Positions 1 to 11,163 of a stretch of 36,854 bases of DNA are shown one piece after another. The position numbers were made by a program, and so were the translations under genes. This stretch comes from Hyphomicrobiales bacterium (GTDB lineage Bacteria; Pseudomonadota; Alphaproteobacteria; Rhizobiales; Rhizobiaceae), in NCBI GenBank assembly GCA_003577315.1, contig QEVK01000029.1, forward strand, positions 1-36,854, written 5' to 3'. The notes beneath the pieces were generated by a model. The model was not told the origin of the DNA, ran no database searches, and worked only from the letters and a program-made list of their open reading frames with translations. Position 1 is the stretch's first letter. Every line of letters starts with the position of its first letter.

Positions 1-97
1 TCTGGTCGGGCTACGCCCTCCCGGCGTTCCCCAAATGCGCCGCCAAGTGGACTACTTTTGCGCCGCCCAATGGCCGACTTTTACTCCGCCGTTGACA
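1..97 (-). mobile_element. Terminal part of an IS21-like insertion sequence (body lies to the left)
   Basis: Read on the minus strand from 97 inward, the sequence starts TGTCAACGGCGGAGTAAAAG and then repeats the same theme as GGCGGCGCAAAAGTAGTCC. A TGT start followed by spaced GGCGG-nn-AAAAGT repeats is typical of the multiple terminal repeats of IS21-family elements. Only the non-coding tip is in the window, so no istA or istB is visible. The tip at 97 abuts the broken chemotaxis gene exactly where its family similarity ends. A matching repeat occurs at the other end of the window. The family assignment rests on terminal motifs only. Confidence 0.6.
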
Positions 98-1862
98 GTT
101 GCGCCAGCACGCGCACCTCCTGCGCCACCACGGCGAATCCCTTGCCCGTCTCGCCGGCGCGGGCGGCCTCGACGCCGGCGTTGAGCGCCAGCAGGTTGGT
201 CTGGAACGCCAGCTCGTCCATCATGTCGGTGATGGAGTTGATCTCGCGCGACGACTGCTCGATCTCGCCCATGGTGGCGACGGCGCGGCGCACGATCTCC
301 CCCGACTTCTCCGCGCTCTGCCTGGCCCGGGCGACGATGCTGCCCGCCTCGGCGGCGCGCTGGGAGGAATTGCGCACCGCCTCCGTGATCTGGTTGAGCG
401 CGGCGGCCGTCTCCTCCACGGAGGCGGCCTGCTGCTCGGTGCGCCGCGACAGGTCGTTCGCCGCCGCGCTGACCTCGCCCGCGGCGGTGTCGATGCTGGA
501 GGCGGTGTGCCCGACCTGCTCGAGGGCGCCGCGCAGCGTCGAGACCGAATTGTTGAAGTCGAGGCGCAGCCGGTCGAGGCTCGGGAGGAAGGCCTCCCCG
601 ATCTCGCAGGTCAGGTCGCCCCGGGCGACCCTCTCCAGGCCCTGGCCGATCTCGGCGACGGCGCGCACGCGGCCGGTGATGTCGGTGGCGAACTTGACCA
701 CCCTGGTGACGCGGCCGGCATGGTCGATGATCGGGTTGTAGGACGCCTGGATCCACACCTCCCCGCCGTCCTTGCCGATGCGCTTGAACTCCTCGGCGAC
801 GAACTCGCCGCCGCGCAGCCGCCGCCAGAACTCGTCATAGGCGGCGCTGCGGGCATAGGCGGGCTCGACGAACAGGCGGTGATGCCGCCCCCTGATCTCG
901 TCGAGGCCGTAGCCCATCGTCCTGCAGAAATTGTCGTTGGCGTCGGTGATCGTGCCGTCGAGATCGAACGCGACCATGGCCTGCGACCGGGAGATGGCCT
1001 CGATCTGGCCCTTGGCGTCGAGCGCGGCGGAGATGCGGTCGGCCTCCTGGGCGGTCATCTCGGCGACCCTGAGCCCGTTCCGGCGGAAGACCTCGACCGT
1101 CGCGGCCATGTCGCCCACCTCGTCGCGGCGGCCCAGATTGGGAACCGTCACGGCATAGTCGCCGTCGGCCATGCCGCGCATGGCCTTCGCCAGCCTGCCG
1201 AGCGGGGCCGTGATCGACCGGCTGACGAGCGCGGCGGCGGCCATCGCCAGCGCGAAGGCGATGGCGAGCGACCACAGCGCGAGCTGCTGGAAGCTTCCCG
1301 CAGCCGCGTGGATCTCGCCGCCGATCTCCTGATTGACCGCCTCGTGATAGTCGATGAACCTGTTGATGGCGGCGAGCCAGGCGTCGAACAGCGGGCGGAC
1401 CTGCGCCAGGCTGGCCTGGGCGGCGTGGATCTCGCCGGCGTCCTGCCGCGCGATGACCTGTGCGACAAGCGGGTTGGCGCGCGACTGGATGCCGGCGATC
1501 TCGGCGAGGATGCCCCGCTCCTCGGCGGAGGCGCCGGCGGGCCCCTCGATCATCTCGGCCATCGCGGCCTCGTTTCGCGCGTAGTCGTCGGCAAGCCTGC
1601 CGATCAGCGCGACCGACTGCGCCCGCTCGCCGGCCGGCAGCAGGACGACGTCCCGGATCGCGATGGCCCGGTCGTGAACGCTGCCGCGGAAGTTGATGGC
1701 GTAGCGCTGCTTGACCGAGTTGATCTCGTTGATCTGGGAGAGATTTGCATTGAGTGCGTTCACCCGCGAGACCGAGACCCACGTAAGCGCCGCCATCAGC
1801 GCCAGCATGAATCCAAACCCCACGCCCAATCTGAAAGTTATTCCAAATCTAAATTTCGACAT
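81..1862 (-). pseudogene. Methyl-accepting chemotaxis protein with PAS domain, C-terminus cut by an insertion sequence
   Basis: The protein would be an inner-membrane chemoreceptor that passes a ligand signal to CheA/CheW. Visible parts in order are a first membrane helix (about residues 11-31), a periplasmic four-helix-bundle-like sensor region, a second membrane helix (about 192-215), a HAMP linker, a PAS domain (about 290-400, with [14 protein letters not shown]), a second HAMP-like stretch, and the start of the signalling hairpin. The highly conserved hairpin tip is present ([20 protein letters not shown]). Just after VRVLAQ the frame enters the insertion sequence at 97 and stops at 81-83, so the returning half of the hairpin is missing. 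The product should not signal normally. The start at 1862 follows GAGGAAAA at good spacing. It is divergent from the AraC gene at 2203. Confidence 0.9.
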
Positions 1863-2202
1863 CTATTTTCCTCGTGCATCGCGCGTGTCGTCGCGGCTCA
1901 GGCGGCTTTGCTGATCGCAGGTCGCGCTGATTTCTCAGTATTGAAGCCGGTTACGGGGTTATTTATCTGTATTTGCGGCTTGTTCCGGGTCAATCGGAGC
2001 CATGCGGGGCAGGCTCCGGCCCTCCGGGGGCCTTCGGACGTGCTGCCGGGCGGGGGCGTGCGTGTCATTCGACCAACCCAATTGCGGACAATTATTGTGG
2101 CCCTATGACTTACAATTTATTATCAGAATATGAACAATATGCTTGATTCGGAAATTCCGCCGGAAAGGCTAATCTTCAGGTCGTGCAAGAATTACTTGGG
2201 CG
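1863..2202. promoter_or_regulatory. Divergent intergenic region between the chemoreceptor and AraC genes
   Basis: No gene is seen in these 340 bases. The half next to the AraC gene (about 2088-2160) is strikingly AT-rich for this genome and is the likely promoter area. It contains the short palindrome ACAATTATTGT (2088-2098), a possible operator. A GC-rich inverted repeat (GGCCC/GGGCC) sits near 2020-2034. No -35/-10 pair could be assigned with confidence. Confidence 0.35.
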
Positions 2203-3285
2203 TTGGAAAAGTTAATAATTGAGGACAGCAGCGAGTTGCCACGGACGATAGGCAGGAACGGCAGCCCCTACACCAGAGCCGCCATGCTCGGCGGCTTCGC
2301 CGCGCTGGTCGCGCGCGACGAAGCCGGGGCCATGGACCTGCTCAATCGGGCCGGCATTCCCGCCCGCGCCCTCGCCGATCCCGACATGCTGATTTCCTGG
2401 ACCGCCGTCGGCGACCTGATGGAGGCGGTCGCGGCCAGGCTGGGGAAGCCCTGCCTCGGCCTGGAATGGGCGCAGTCGACACCCGACCCCTTCCTGAGCT
2501 TCGGGCCCCTCGCCCTTCTCGCCCAGTTTCACGGCACGCTCGGCGAATGGTGCACCGCCTCGCGCGACTACTGGCGCTACCACACCAACGCCTACGGCGT
2601 GGAGCTGCTGGACCCCGGGGACGGCGAGGACGCGGTCCTGCGTTTCTGGGCCAGCGACATGGTTCCGCCCTCCCCTCACCAGATCGAGCTGACGATCGGC
2701 GGCACCTGCATGATGCTGCGCGAACTGGCGGAGTTCGACGACAGCGGCTTCGTCCTGGTCCGCTTCCAGCACCTCGCCCCGCCCGACCCGAGCTGTCACG
2801 AGCGCCTGTTCCGCTGTCCCGTCGAGTTCGGCGCCTGCCACAACGAGCTCGTCTTTCGCCGCGCCCTCCACGAGCTGCCGATCCGGCCGCCGGCGGGCCA
2901 TCTCGAGCGCTACGTCGCCGCCCGCACCAGCGCCGTGCCCGGCTTCGACGCATCGGCGCGCGCCATGGTCGAGGCCATGGTCCCCTGCTTCGTCGGCACG
3001 CGCTATTGCACCCTCGCGCACGTGGCCGAGCTTCTGTCGATGAACCCGAAGAAGCTGCAACGCGCGCTCGCCAGGCAGGGGACGCATTTCGCCGCGCTCG
3101 TCGACAAGGTGCGCGAGCGCATGGCGCGGCAGCTCCTCGTCGACACCGACGTGCCCGTCGCCAAGATCGCCGGCCTGCTCGGCTACGCCACGACGCCGCC
3201 CTTCACGGTGGCGTTCAGGCGCTGGGCCGGAACCTCCCCCCGCGAGTTCCGCAAGGGCTGCATGCCGGCCGCACGGCCCCTCTGA
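2203..3285 (+). CDS. AraC-family transcriptional regulator (first of a tandem pair)
   Basis: This is a DNA-binding regulator of the long AraC class (about 360 residues). The N-terminal two-thirds resembles the 'arabinose-binding' sensor domain found in OruR/ArgR-like regulators, and the C-terminal 100 residues form the double helix-turn-helix (LAHVAELLSMNPKKLQRALA, then VPVAKIAGLLGYATTPPFTVAFRRWAGTSPREFR in outline). There is no ATG near the expected start. TTG at 2203 gives 360 residues, and a TTG at 2236 preceded by GAGG is an alternative. It aligns along its whole length with the next gene. The effector and targets are not evident; flanking genes are a broken chemoreceptor and a TauE-type permease. 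Confidence 0.85.
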   Translation: MEKLIIEDSSELPRTIGRNGSPYTRAAMLGGFAALVARDEAGAMDLLNRAGIPARALADPDMLISWTAVGDLMEAVAARLGKPCLGLEWAQSTPDPFLSFGPLALLAQFHGTLGEWCTASRDYWRYHTNAYGVELLDPGDGEDAVLRFWASDMVPPSPHQIELTIGGTCMMLRELAEFDDSGFVLVRFQHLAPPDPSCHERLFRCPVEFGACHNELVFRRALHELPIRPPAGHLERYVAARTSAVPGFDASARAMVEAMVPCFVGTRYCTLAHVAELLSMNPKKLQRALARQGTHFAALVDKVRERMARQLLVDTDVPVAKIAGLLGYATTPPFTVAFRRWAGTSPREFRKGCMPAARPL

Positions 3286-3508
3286 CAACGCCTCACCTCG
3301 AACGCCCATGCCGCACCGCCCCCGCCGGAGACCGTCATGCGCCAAATGGACGCGCACCGCCGTTTCGGACGAAGGAAGCGCGAAAGCGCCCTTGCAACCG
3401 CCGGACCGGCCGATGCAATCTGAACCGGCAAACGGGTTGCAAGTTTCGATTTCTGCGGGTATTGGGCCGACATTCCCTTACGGCAGCCCATCGGACAGGA
3501 AAGCGGAA

Positions 3509-4591
3509 ATGCGCGCCGCGCTTTGGCATGGAGAGCCCTATATACGGGCGGCTGTGCTCTACGGACTCGCCGACCTGGTCAGGTCCAGAGGCGGCGATCC
3601 GGTCGAGCTCGTCTCGCGCGTCGGCATCGATCCGGCGGCGCTGACCGATCCCGACCTGCTGATCTCCTATCCCCGCCAGGGGATGCTGATGGAGCTGGCG
3701 GCGGCCGAGTTCGACATGCCGGACCTCGGCCTCGAGCTGGCGCTCAGCATCCCGCCGCACTTTCCGAATGTGGGCCCGGTCATATTCCTCGCGCAGCTGG
3801 TTGACGATCTGGGCGGATGGATCGAGCAGGTCCTGCGCTACTGGCGCTATCACACCAACGGCTATGTCCTGCAGATGCTGGACGACGACGAAACCGGCGA
3901 GGTGATCCTGCGCTTCTGGCAGAGCCCGCTCATCGCGCCGCCGCGCCAGCAGATCGAGCTCAATCTGGCGAGCTGCTGCCACATGGCGCGCGTCATCACC
4001 GCGCAGCCGGATATGGCGCCGCTCGTCGTGCGCTTCCGCCACGACCGGCCGGACTCCGCGCACATGCACGAGCTGGCGTTCCGCTCGGACCTCGAATTCG
4101 GCGCCGAGCACAACGAGCTTCTCTTCGCGCGCAGGCATCTTTCCCAGCCGACGAGCGGGCGGCTCAAGCCGCTGAAGACGGTGTTCGACAGCTTCATGCG
4201 CTACCGCATCAGGCACATGCCGCTCTACAACCAGTCGATCCGCACCACGACCGAGATCGCGATCCAGACCGTGCTCGGCTCCGGGATGTGCTCGAAGGAG
4301 TTCATCGCCGAATCGATGGGGGTGACGCCGGGTCAGCTGCGCCGGCTGCTGGCCAGCAACGGCGCCACCTTTTCCGCGCTTCTGGACGGGACGCGCAAGG
4401 CGATGGCCTGCCGCATGCTGGCGCAGACGAGCGTGCCGATTTCCGCCGTCGCCGGGCTTCTGGAATATTCCTCGACCACGGCGCTCGCCCTGGCGATGAA
4501 GCGATGGACCGGCATGACGCCCAGCGAGTACCGCGCGCATGCCGGGATCGTCGTCAAGGACGACGAGCCGGAGGAAGGCAAGGTCGCCTAG
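3509..4591 (+). CDS. AraC-family transcriptional regulator (second of a tandem pair)
   Basis: This is a paralogue of the upstream regulator. The matching landmarks are PYxRAA near the start, the RYWRYHTN-Y motif in the sensor domain, the EFGAxHNEL motif, and a C-terminal AraC helix-turn-helix ending in TGMTPSEYRAH. The reading frame stays open upstream to 3308, but ATG 3509 is preferred because AGGAAAG lies just upstream and the alignment with the paralogue begins there. With that start both proteins are 360 residues. The pair most likely arose by duplication followed by strong divergence. It is followed directly by an intrinsic terminator-like hairpin. Ligand and regulon cannot be inferred from the sequence. 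Confidence 0.86.
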   Translation: MRAALWHGEPYIRAAVLYGLADLVRSRGGDPVELVSRVGIDPAALTDPDLLISYPRQGMLMELAAAEFDMPDLGLELALSIPPHFPNVGPVIFLAQLVDDLGGWIEQVLRYWRYHTNGYVLQMLDDDETGEVILRFWQSPLIAPPRQQIELNLASCCHMARVITAQPDMAPLVVRFRHDRPDSAHMHELAFRSDLEFGAEHNELLFARRHLSQPTSGRLKPLKTVFDSFMRYRIRHMPLYNQSIRTTTEIAIQTVLGSGMCSKEFIAESMGVTPGQLRRLLASNGATFSALLDGTRKAMACRMLAQTSVPISAVAGLLEYSSTTALALAMKRWTGMTPSEYRAHAGIVVKDDEPEEGKVA

Positions 4592-4628
4592 AGCGGCGGA
4601 CGCCCGGACAAGCCCGGGCTGCCGCTCT
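4590..4628 (+). terminator. Hairpin overlapping the stop codon of the second AraC gene
   Basis: AGAGCGGC (4590-4597) pairs with GCCGCTCT (4621-4628), with a further CCCGG/CCGGG pairing inside. It starts at the stop codon and is followed by ATCCGTTTGTTTC. It is a plausible intrinsic terminator, although the T tract is weak. Confidence 0.5.
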
Positions 4629-4937
4629 ATCCGTTTGTTTCAGCCGCATTTATGCGACGTCGAGTGAGTCCACTCGACTGCAAGATGCTCCGGCTGTCCG
4701 GTTCCCCGCCGATGGTCTGAAGGGCGGCGCGGCCGTGGCCGATGCCCGGCCAGCCGAAGACGCGACGTGATCGCTGGCTTTGTCGGCCGGTTCATGGCAA
4801 TCAGTCCGCCGTCGCCGTGCGACACAGGCTCAACGTTCCGTTTTTCACCTCGGCCCGCCGTCCGCGCGACATCCGCCCGCCGGGCCCGTTCCTTCCGGTA
4901 CCCCTGCCCTTCCGATACCGCTGCGATTGCTCCTGCC
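4592..4937. other. Intergenic region with a second perfect hairpin
   Basis: Apart from the terminator at its left edge, this stretch holds the perfect hairpin GTCGAGTG-AGTC-CACTCGAC at 4659-4678. The hairpin and its surroundings resemble short dispersed intergenic repeats common in Rhizobiales genomes; that comparison is from memory, and the window has only one copy. An open frame continues upstream of the permease start to 4767, but its composition and lack of family similarity argue against translation. Confidence 0.4.
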
Positions 4938-5684
4938 ATGTTCGATACCCTGCTCCTCGCCGCTGCCGCGTTCTGCGCCGGCGTCCTCAACACGGTCGCC
5001 GGGGGCGGCACGTTCCTGACCTTCCCCGCCCTCGTCTATACGGGCGTCCCGGTCGTGGCCGCCAACGCCACCAGCGCGGTCGCCGTGTTTCCCGGCTATC
5101 TCGGCGGCGCGGCCGGCTTCCGCGCCGAGCTTGCCGCCTACGACCGCGGCCGGCTCCTGCGCATCCTTGCGGCGACGGCGGCTGGCGGGCTCGTCGGCTC
5201 GCTGCTGCTGCTGGTGTCGTCCAACGAGGCGTTCTCGGTGGTGGTGCCCTTCCTGCTGATCGCCGCCACGCTCGCCTTCGCCTTCGGCGACAGGATCCAG
5301 GCCTGGGCGCAGCGGCGCCGCCTCGGCAGGCCGGAGGGCTGGGTCGGCACCGTGCTGGTGTCGGTCTACGGCGGCTACTTCAACGGCGGCCTCGGCATCG
5401 TGCTTCTCGCGCTGTTCTCGCTGTGGGGCATGCGCGACCTCAACGTCATGAACGGCCTGAAGAACGGCCTGTCCTTCATCCTGTCGGCGATCTCGGTCGC
5501 CACCTTCGCGCTGGCCGGCATCGTGGCCTGGCCGCAGGCGATCCTGATGATGGTTGCGGCGACCGTCGGCGGCTATGCCGGCGCGCCGCTGGCGCGCATG
5601 CTGCCCCGCAAGGTCGTCCGCGGCGTGGTGATCGCCGTCGGCGTCGCCATGAGCGCGGTCTTCCTCGCCAGGCTGTTCGTCTGA
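4938..5684 (+). CDS. TauE/SafE-family membrane permease
   Basis: This is a polytopic inner-membrane protein of the TauE/SafE (DUF81) family. Members are proposed to export sulfite, sulfoacetate or related organosulfur anions. With ATG 4938 the protein has 248 residues, the normal family length. Its N-terminus (FCAGVLNTVAGGGTFLTFPA) contains the family's conserved glycine-rich loop after the first helix, and a second such segment (GGYFNGGLGIV) starts the second half, fitting the internal two-fold repeat. The substrate cannot be told from the sequence, and no sulfur-metabolism gene lies nearby. No strong ribosome-binding site is visible. An upstream in-frame start at 4767 would add a low-complexity leader with no family match. 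Confidence 0.85.
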   Translation: MFDTLLLAAAAFCAGVLNTVAGGGTFLTFPALVYTGVPVVAANATSAVAVFPGYLGGAAGFRAELAAYDRGRLLRILAATAAGGLVGSLLLLVSSNEAFSVVVPFLLIAATLAFAFGDRIQAWAQRRRLGRPEGWVGTVLVSVYGGYFNGGLGIVLLALFSLWGMRDLNVMNGLKNGLSFILSAISVATFALAGIVAWPQAILMMVAATVGGYAGAPLARMLPRKVVRGVVIAVGVAMSAVFLARLFV

Positions 5685-5778
5685 CGCCGCGCGCGGCCGC
5701 GCCGCGACGGGGGGCTTTCATCGGCCGGCGCGCCGGCCTATGCGAAGGAAGGAGTGATTCCGACCGGAGCCGCCGACC

Positions 5779-6264
5779 ATGAACAGAACCGCCGCCGCCT
5801 TCCTGCTGATCGCCGTGCTGACCGGGCTTCTGGCGGCGCTCGGCATCGCCGTCGAGCTCAAGGGCTATGCGTTCGGGGCGCTGGGCGTCGCCCGCCTCGA
5901 CGGGCTCGCCAGCGCCGCCACCTTCGTGCCGCTGGCGGCGATCTACGCCTTCGCGGCCGTGCTGATGATGATCCTGCCGCTGCGGGCGGCGGGCTTCGTC
6001 ATGGCCAGCGCCGCGACGCCGGTGTTCTCGGCGACGCTGGTGCTCTTCGCCACCATCGTCGCCGTGCAGGCGGCACGGTTCTCCTTCGGCAATCGCGGCG
6101 CGCTTTCGCTCCTGCTCGACTGGCAGTTCCTGTTCGCGGGCGCGATCGTCGCCGCGCATCTGGCCATGAACGAGCTCAGGCGCAACGTGCTCCTGCGCAC
6201 GGTCTTCTTCGTCGTGTTCGTCGCCGCGACGCTCGCCTGCCTGTTCTGGACCTTCCGGCTGTAG
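5779..6264 (+). CDS. Small integral membrane protein, unknown function
   Basis: The predicted protein has 161 residues and four or five hydrophobic helices (about 5-27, 45-70, 75-100, 115-130 and 138-158) joined by short loops. I do not recognise a family and see no catalytic motif. A purine-rich GAAGGAAGGAG stretch lies about 30 bases upstream. Codon use matches the chromosomal neighbours, supporting a real gene. It lies between two transporter genes on the same strand (the TauE-type permease upstream and the LysE-type exporter downstream), so a membrane role is likely, but nothing more specific can be said. Confidence 0.65.
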   Translation: MNRTAAAFLLIAVLTGLLAALGIAVELKGYAFGALGVARLDGLASAATFVPLAAIYAFAAVLMMILPLRAAGFVMASAATPVFSATLVLFATIVAVQAARFSFGNRGALSLLLDWQFLFAGAIVAAHLAMNELRRNVLLRTVFFVVFVAATLACLFWTFRL

Positions 6265-6347
6265 CGGCGGGAGCGTTGAGGGAAATCAAGCGCGGCGCGG
6301 CGCATGGAGCTATAGTCGCGCCGCCGCCATCGACGTGAAGGCAGACC

Positions 6348-8350
<2,003 letters not shown>

Positions 8351-9106
8351 TCAGACCGGCGGCGCGTCCTTCTCGATGAAGCGGGCGAGCCGGCCGATGT
8401 CGGCGACGACGATGTCGTGGGTGTGGTGCTGGAGCAGGCCCGCGCGGCGCAGGGCGCTGACCGTGTTGCTGACGGTGACGCGGTGCAGGCCGAGCAGGTC
8501 GGCGATGGTGGCGTGCGACAGCGGCACGTGGCGCGAGCCGCGCGCCAGGCACACGCCGTAGAGGAAGCGGCCGAGCCGCTGGGCCGCCGACAGGAAGGTC
8601 GTGTCCTCGACCTGCGTCGACATGATGTAGCACTTGGCCGCCATGTTGGAGAGAAGGGCGGCGCTCACCGCCGGGTGGTGCGGCAGAAGCGTCTCCATCA
8701 CCGTGGCGCGCGAGAACTCGATCGCCGCGCAGTCCTCTATCGCCACGATCTCGTGCATGTAGGGGTGGCGGCCGAACATCGCCGCCTCGCCCAGCACCGA
8801 GCCCTTCCCCATCAGCCACAATGTCCGCTGCAACCCGCCGGGGCTGGCGGCCGCGACCTTGATGGTGCCCGAACGCAGCAGGAAGATGCCGGACACCTCG
8901 TCCTCCGGCCGCTGGATGACGTCGCCCGCCCTCCATTCCACCTTGCGCCCCAGATGCAGCACGCCCTCCCAGCAGCCCTGGTCGCGGAAGGTGATCCAGG
9001 GCACGATGGGTGGCTGGACGAGGCCGGTGTCGTGAATGGTCATCGCATCCGCCTCCTCCGCGGCTCCGCTTCGACCTGCTGCGCTGTCGTTCCTTGCATC
9101 AGACAT
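8351..9106 (-). CDS. Crp/Fnr-family transcriptional regulator
   Basis: The protein has a cyclic-nucleotide-binding-like beta-roll (WRAGDVIQRPEDEVSGIFLL to GSVLGEAAMFG), a long dimerisation helix, and a C-terminal winged helix with recognition segment TIADLLGLHRVTVSNTVSALRRAGLL. No N-terminal Fnr cysteine cluster is visible, so an iron-sulfur oxygen sensor is unlikely. ATG 9106 follows GGAGG at 10 bases; ATG 9043 also has GGAGG upstream, and the family alignment only needs the latter. It precedes the tyrosine phenol-lyase gene on the same strand and is a natural candidate for its regulator, in place of the TyrR control known in enterobacteria. That link is inference from position. Confidence 0.85.
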   Translation of the reverse strand: MSDARNDSAAGRSGAAEEADAMTIHDTGLVQPPIVPWITFRDQGCWEGVLHLGRKVEWRAGDVIQRPEDEVSGIFLLRSGTIKVAAASPGGLQRTLWLMGKGSVLGEAAMFGRHPYMHEIVAIEDCAAIEFSRATVMETLLPHHPAVSAALLSNMAAKCYIMSTQVEDTTFLSAAQRLGRFLYGVCLARGSRHVPLSHATIADLLGLHRVTVSNTVSALRRAGLLQHHTHDIVVADIGRLARFIEKDAPPV

Positions 9107-9236
9107 AGCCAATTCGCCTCCACGCCTCAGTAGCCGGGATTACACCGCCGCCGGAATGTCACCGCGCGGCATGGCCAGCGTGCCACGGCAGCGCGAAACC
9201 GCAAGCGCGGCGGCGTCGATGTTGCGATGCAAAATT

Positions 9237-9256
9237 ACGTAAGCATATGCTTACGT
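9237..9256. promoter_or_regulatory. Perfect 20-bp palindrome
   Basis: ACGTAAGCATATGCTTACGT is a perfect palindrome. It overlaps the stop codon of the minus-strand gene ending at 9251 and lies about 130 bases upstream of the Crp/Fnr gene. On the minus strand it is followed by AATTTTGC, so it could be an intrinsic terminator for the upstream gene. Its AT-rich, loop-less symmetry also fits an operator for a dimeric regulator. Confidence 0.5.
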
Positions 9257-9718
9257 TGCTGCGGGCATGCGCAGGAAGGCGGTGATGGCGCCGCCGAGAA
9301 TGCACAGCGCCGACCCCGCGCCGCTCAGGACGGCGAGCCGGAAGGTGGGCTTCACCCAGCGGACGATGCGGCGGTCGACATCGGGCCAGTCGCGGTCGAG
9401 GTCGTGGAGCGTGCCCGCGTCGACGCAGAGTTCGGCGTTGAGATGCAGGCCCCAGTTGACCCAGGTGAGAAAGCCGCAGGCCAGCGCCAGGACGAGGCCG
9501 GCGACGGGCCACCAGAAGACGTGGGGAAGATAGGCCCGCGACATCTCCTCGCTGGTGGCGAGAAAGCCGAACGCCGCACCGTGGACGAGCAGCAGCGAGG
9601 CGATGAGCCACTTGCCGTACTGCCCCTGAAACTCGCCGGCGATGCGGGCGCGCTCGCGCGAATGCGCGAGGATCAGCCGCCGCGCCTCGAGGATTTCCTC
9701 GCGTGTCCTTTCGCCCAT
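9251..9718 (-). CDS. Membrane protein of unknown function (155 residues)
   Basis: An N-terminal charged helix (TREEILEARRLILAHSRERA) is followed by hydrophobic segments at about residues 36-55, 66-88 and 128-150, with a polar Asp-rich loop between the last two. I do not recognise a named domain. The start at 9718 is the first ATG downstream of a long unrelated open stretch that continues up to 10072 and overlaps serC antisense, so the shorter form is preferred. It lies between the serC leader (divergent) and the Crp/Fnr gene. A perfect palindrome covers its stop codon. Confidence 0.65.
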   Translation of the reverse strand: MGERTREEILEARRLILAHSRERARIAGEFQGQYGKWLIASLLLVHGAAFGFLATSEEMSRAYLPHVFWWPVAGLVLALACGFLTWVNWGLHLNAELCVDAGTLHDLDRDWPDVDRRIVRWVKPTFRLAVLSGAGSALCILGGAITAFLRMPAAT

Positions 9719-9866
9719 GCGCCCCGATCCTCGCCTTTCCCTCACGATGCCACGGATGCCATGGCCTGTCGATTCCACCTCATGCCGGCTGGCACGCGGC
9801 GCACGGCCGCCTCGTTTTTGCCTCTTGCGCTTTTCCGCGCATCGGCGTAATTGCCGCGGCGGGCCA

Positions 9867-9911
9867 CCCCTCCCCAACGAGGGGCGTGCTATCTGAAAGG
9901 GTAGAACCGCT
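9867..9911 (+). promoter_or_regulatory. serC-motif-like RNA leader
   Basis: Two small hairpins lie immediately before the serC start codon: CCCCTC (9867-9872) with GAGGGG (9879-9884), then CTATC (9889-9893) with GGTAG (9900-9904, one G-U pair). The second ends seven bases before ATG 9912, in the ribosome-binding region. The serC RNA motif is a described conserved alphaproteobacterial structure in 5' leaders of serC. Position and two-hairpin form agree, but the match was made by eye. Confidence 0.55.
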
Positions 9912-11087
<1,176 letters not shown>

Positions 11088-11098
11088 ACCCGTTGCCG

Positions 11099-11127
11099 GG
11101 GCCGCCGACGCGGCGGCCCTTCCTTTT
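11099..11127 (+). terminator. Intrinsic terminator or attenuator between serC and serA
   Basis: GGGCCGCC (11099-11106) pairs perfectly with GGCGGCCC (11112-11119) around a 5-base loop, followed by TTCCTTTT. This has the form of a rho-independent terminator and suggests that serA is at least partly transcribed separately from serC. Confidence 0.7.
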
Positions 11128-11163
11128 CGCACACGACCAGAACTGATGACGAAGGAGGCCATC

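Noticed and set aside
4659..4678. CRISPR or repeat-array signal
   Set aside because: Only a single hairpin is present, with no regularly spaced repeats; no CRISPR array or cas gene was seen anywhere in the window.
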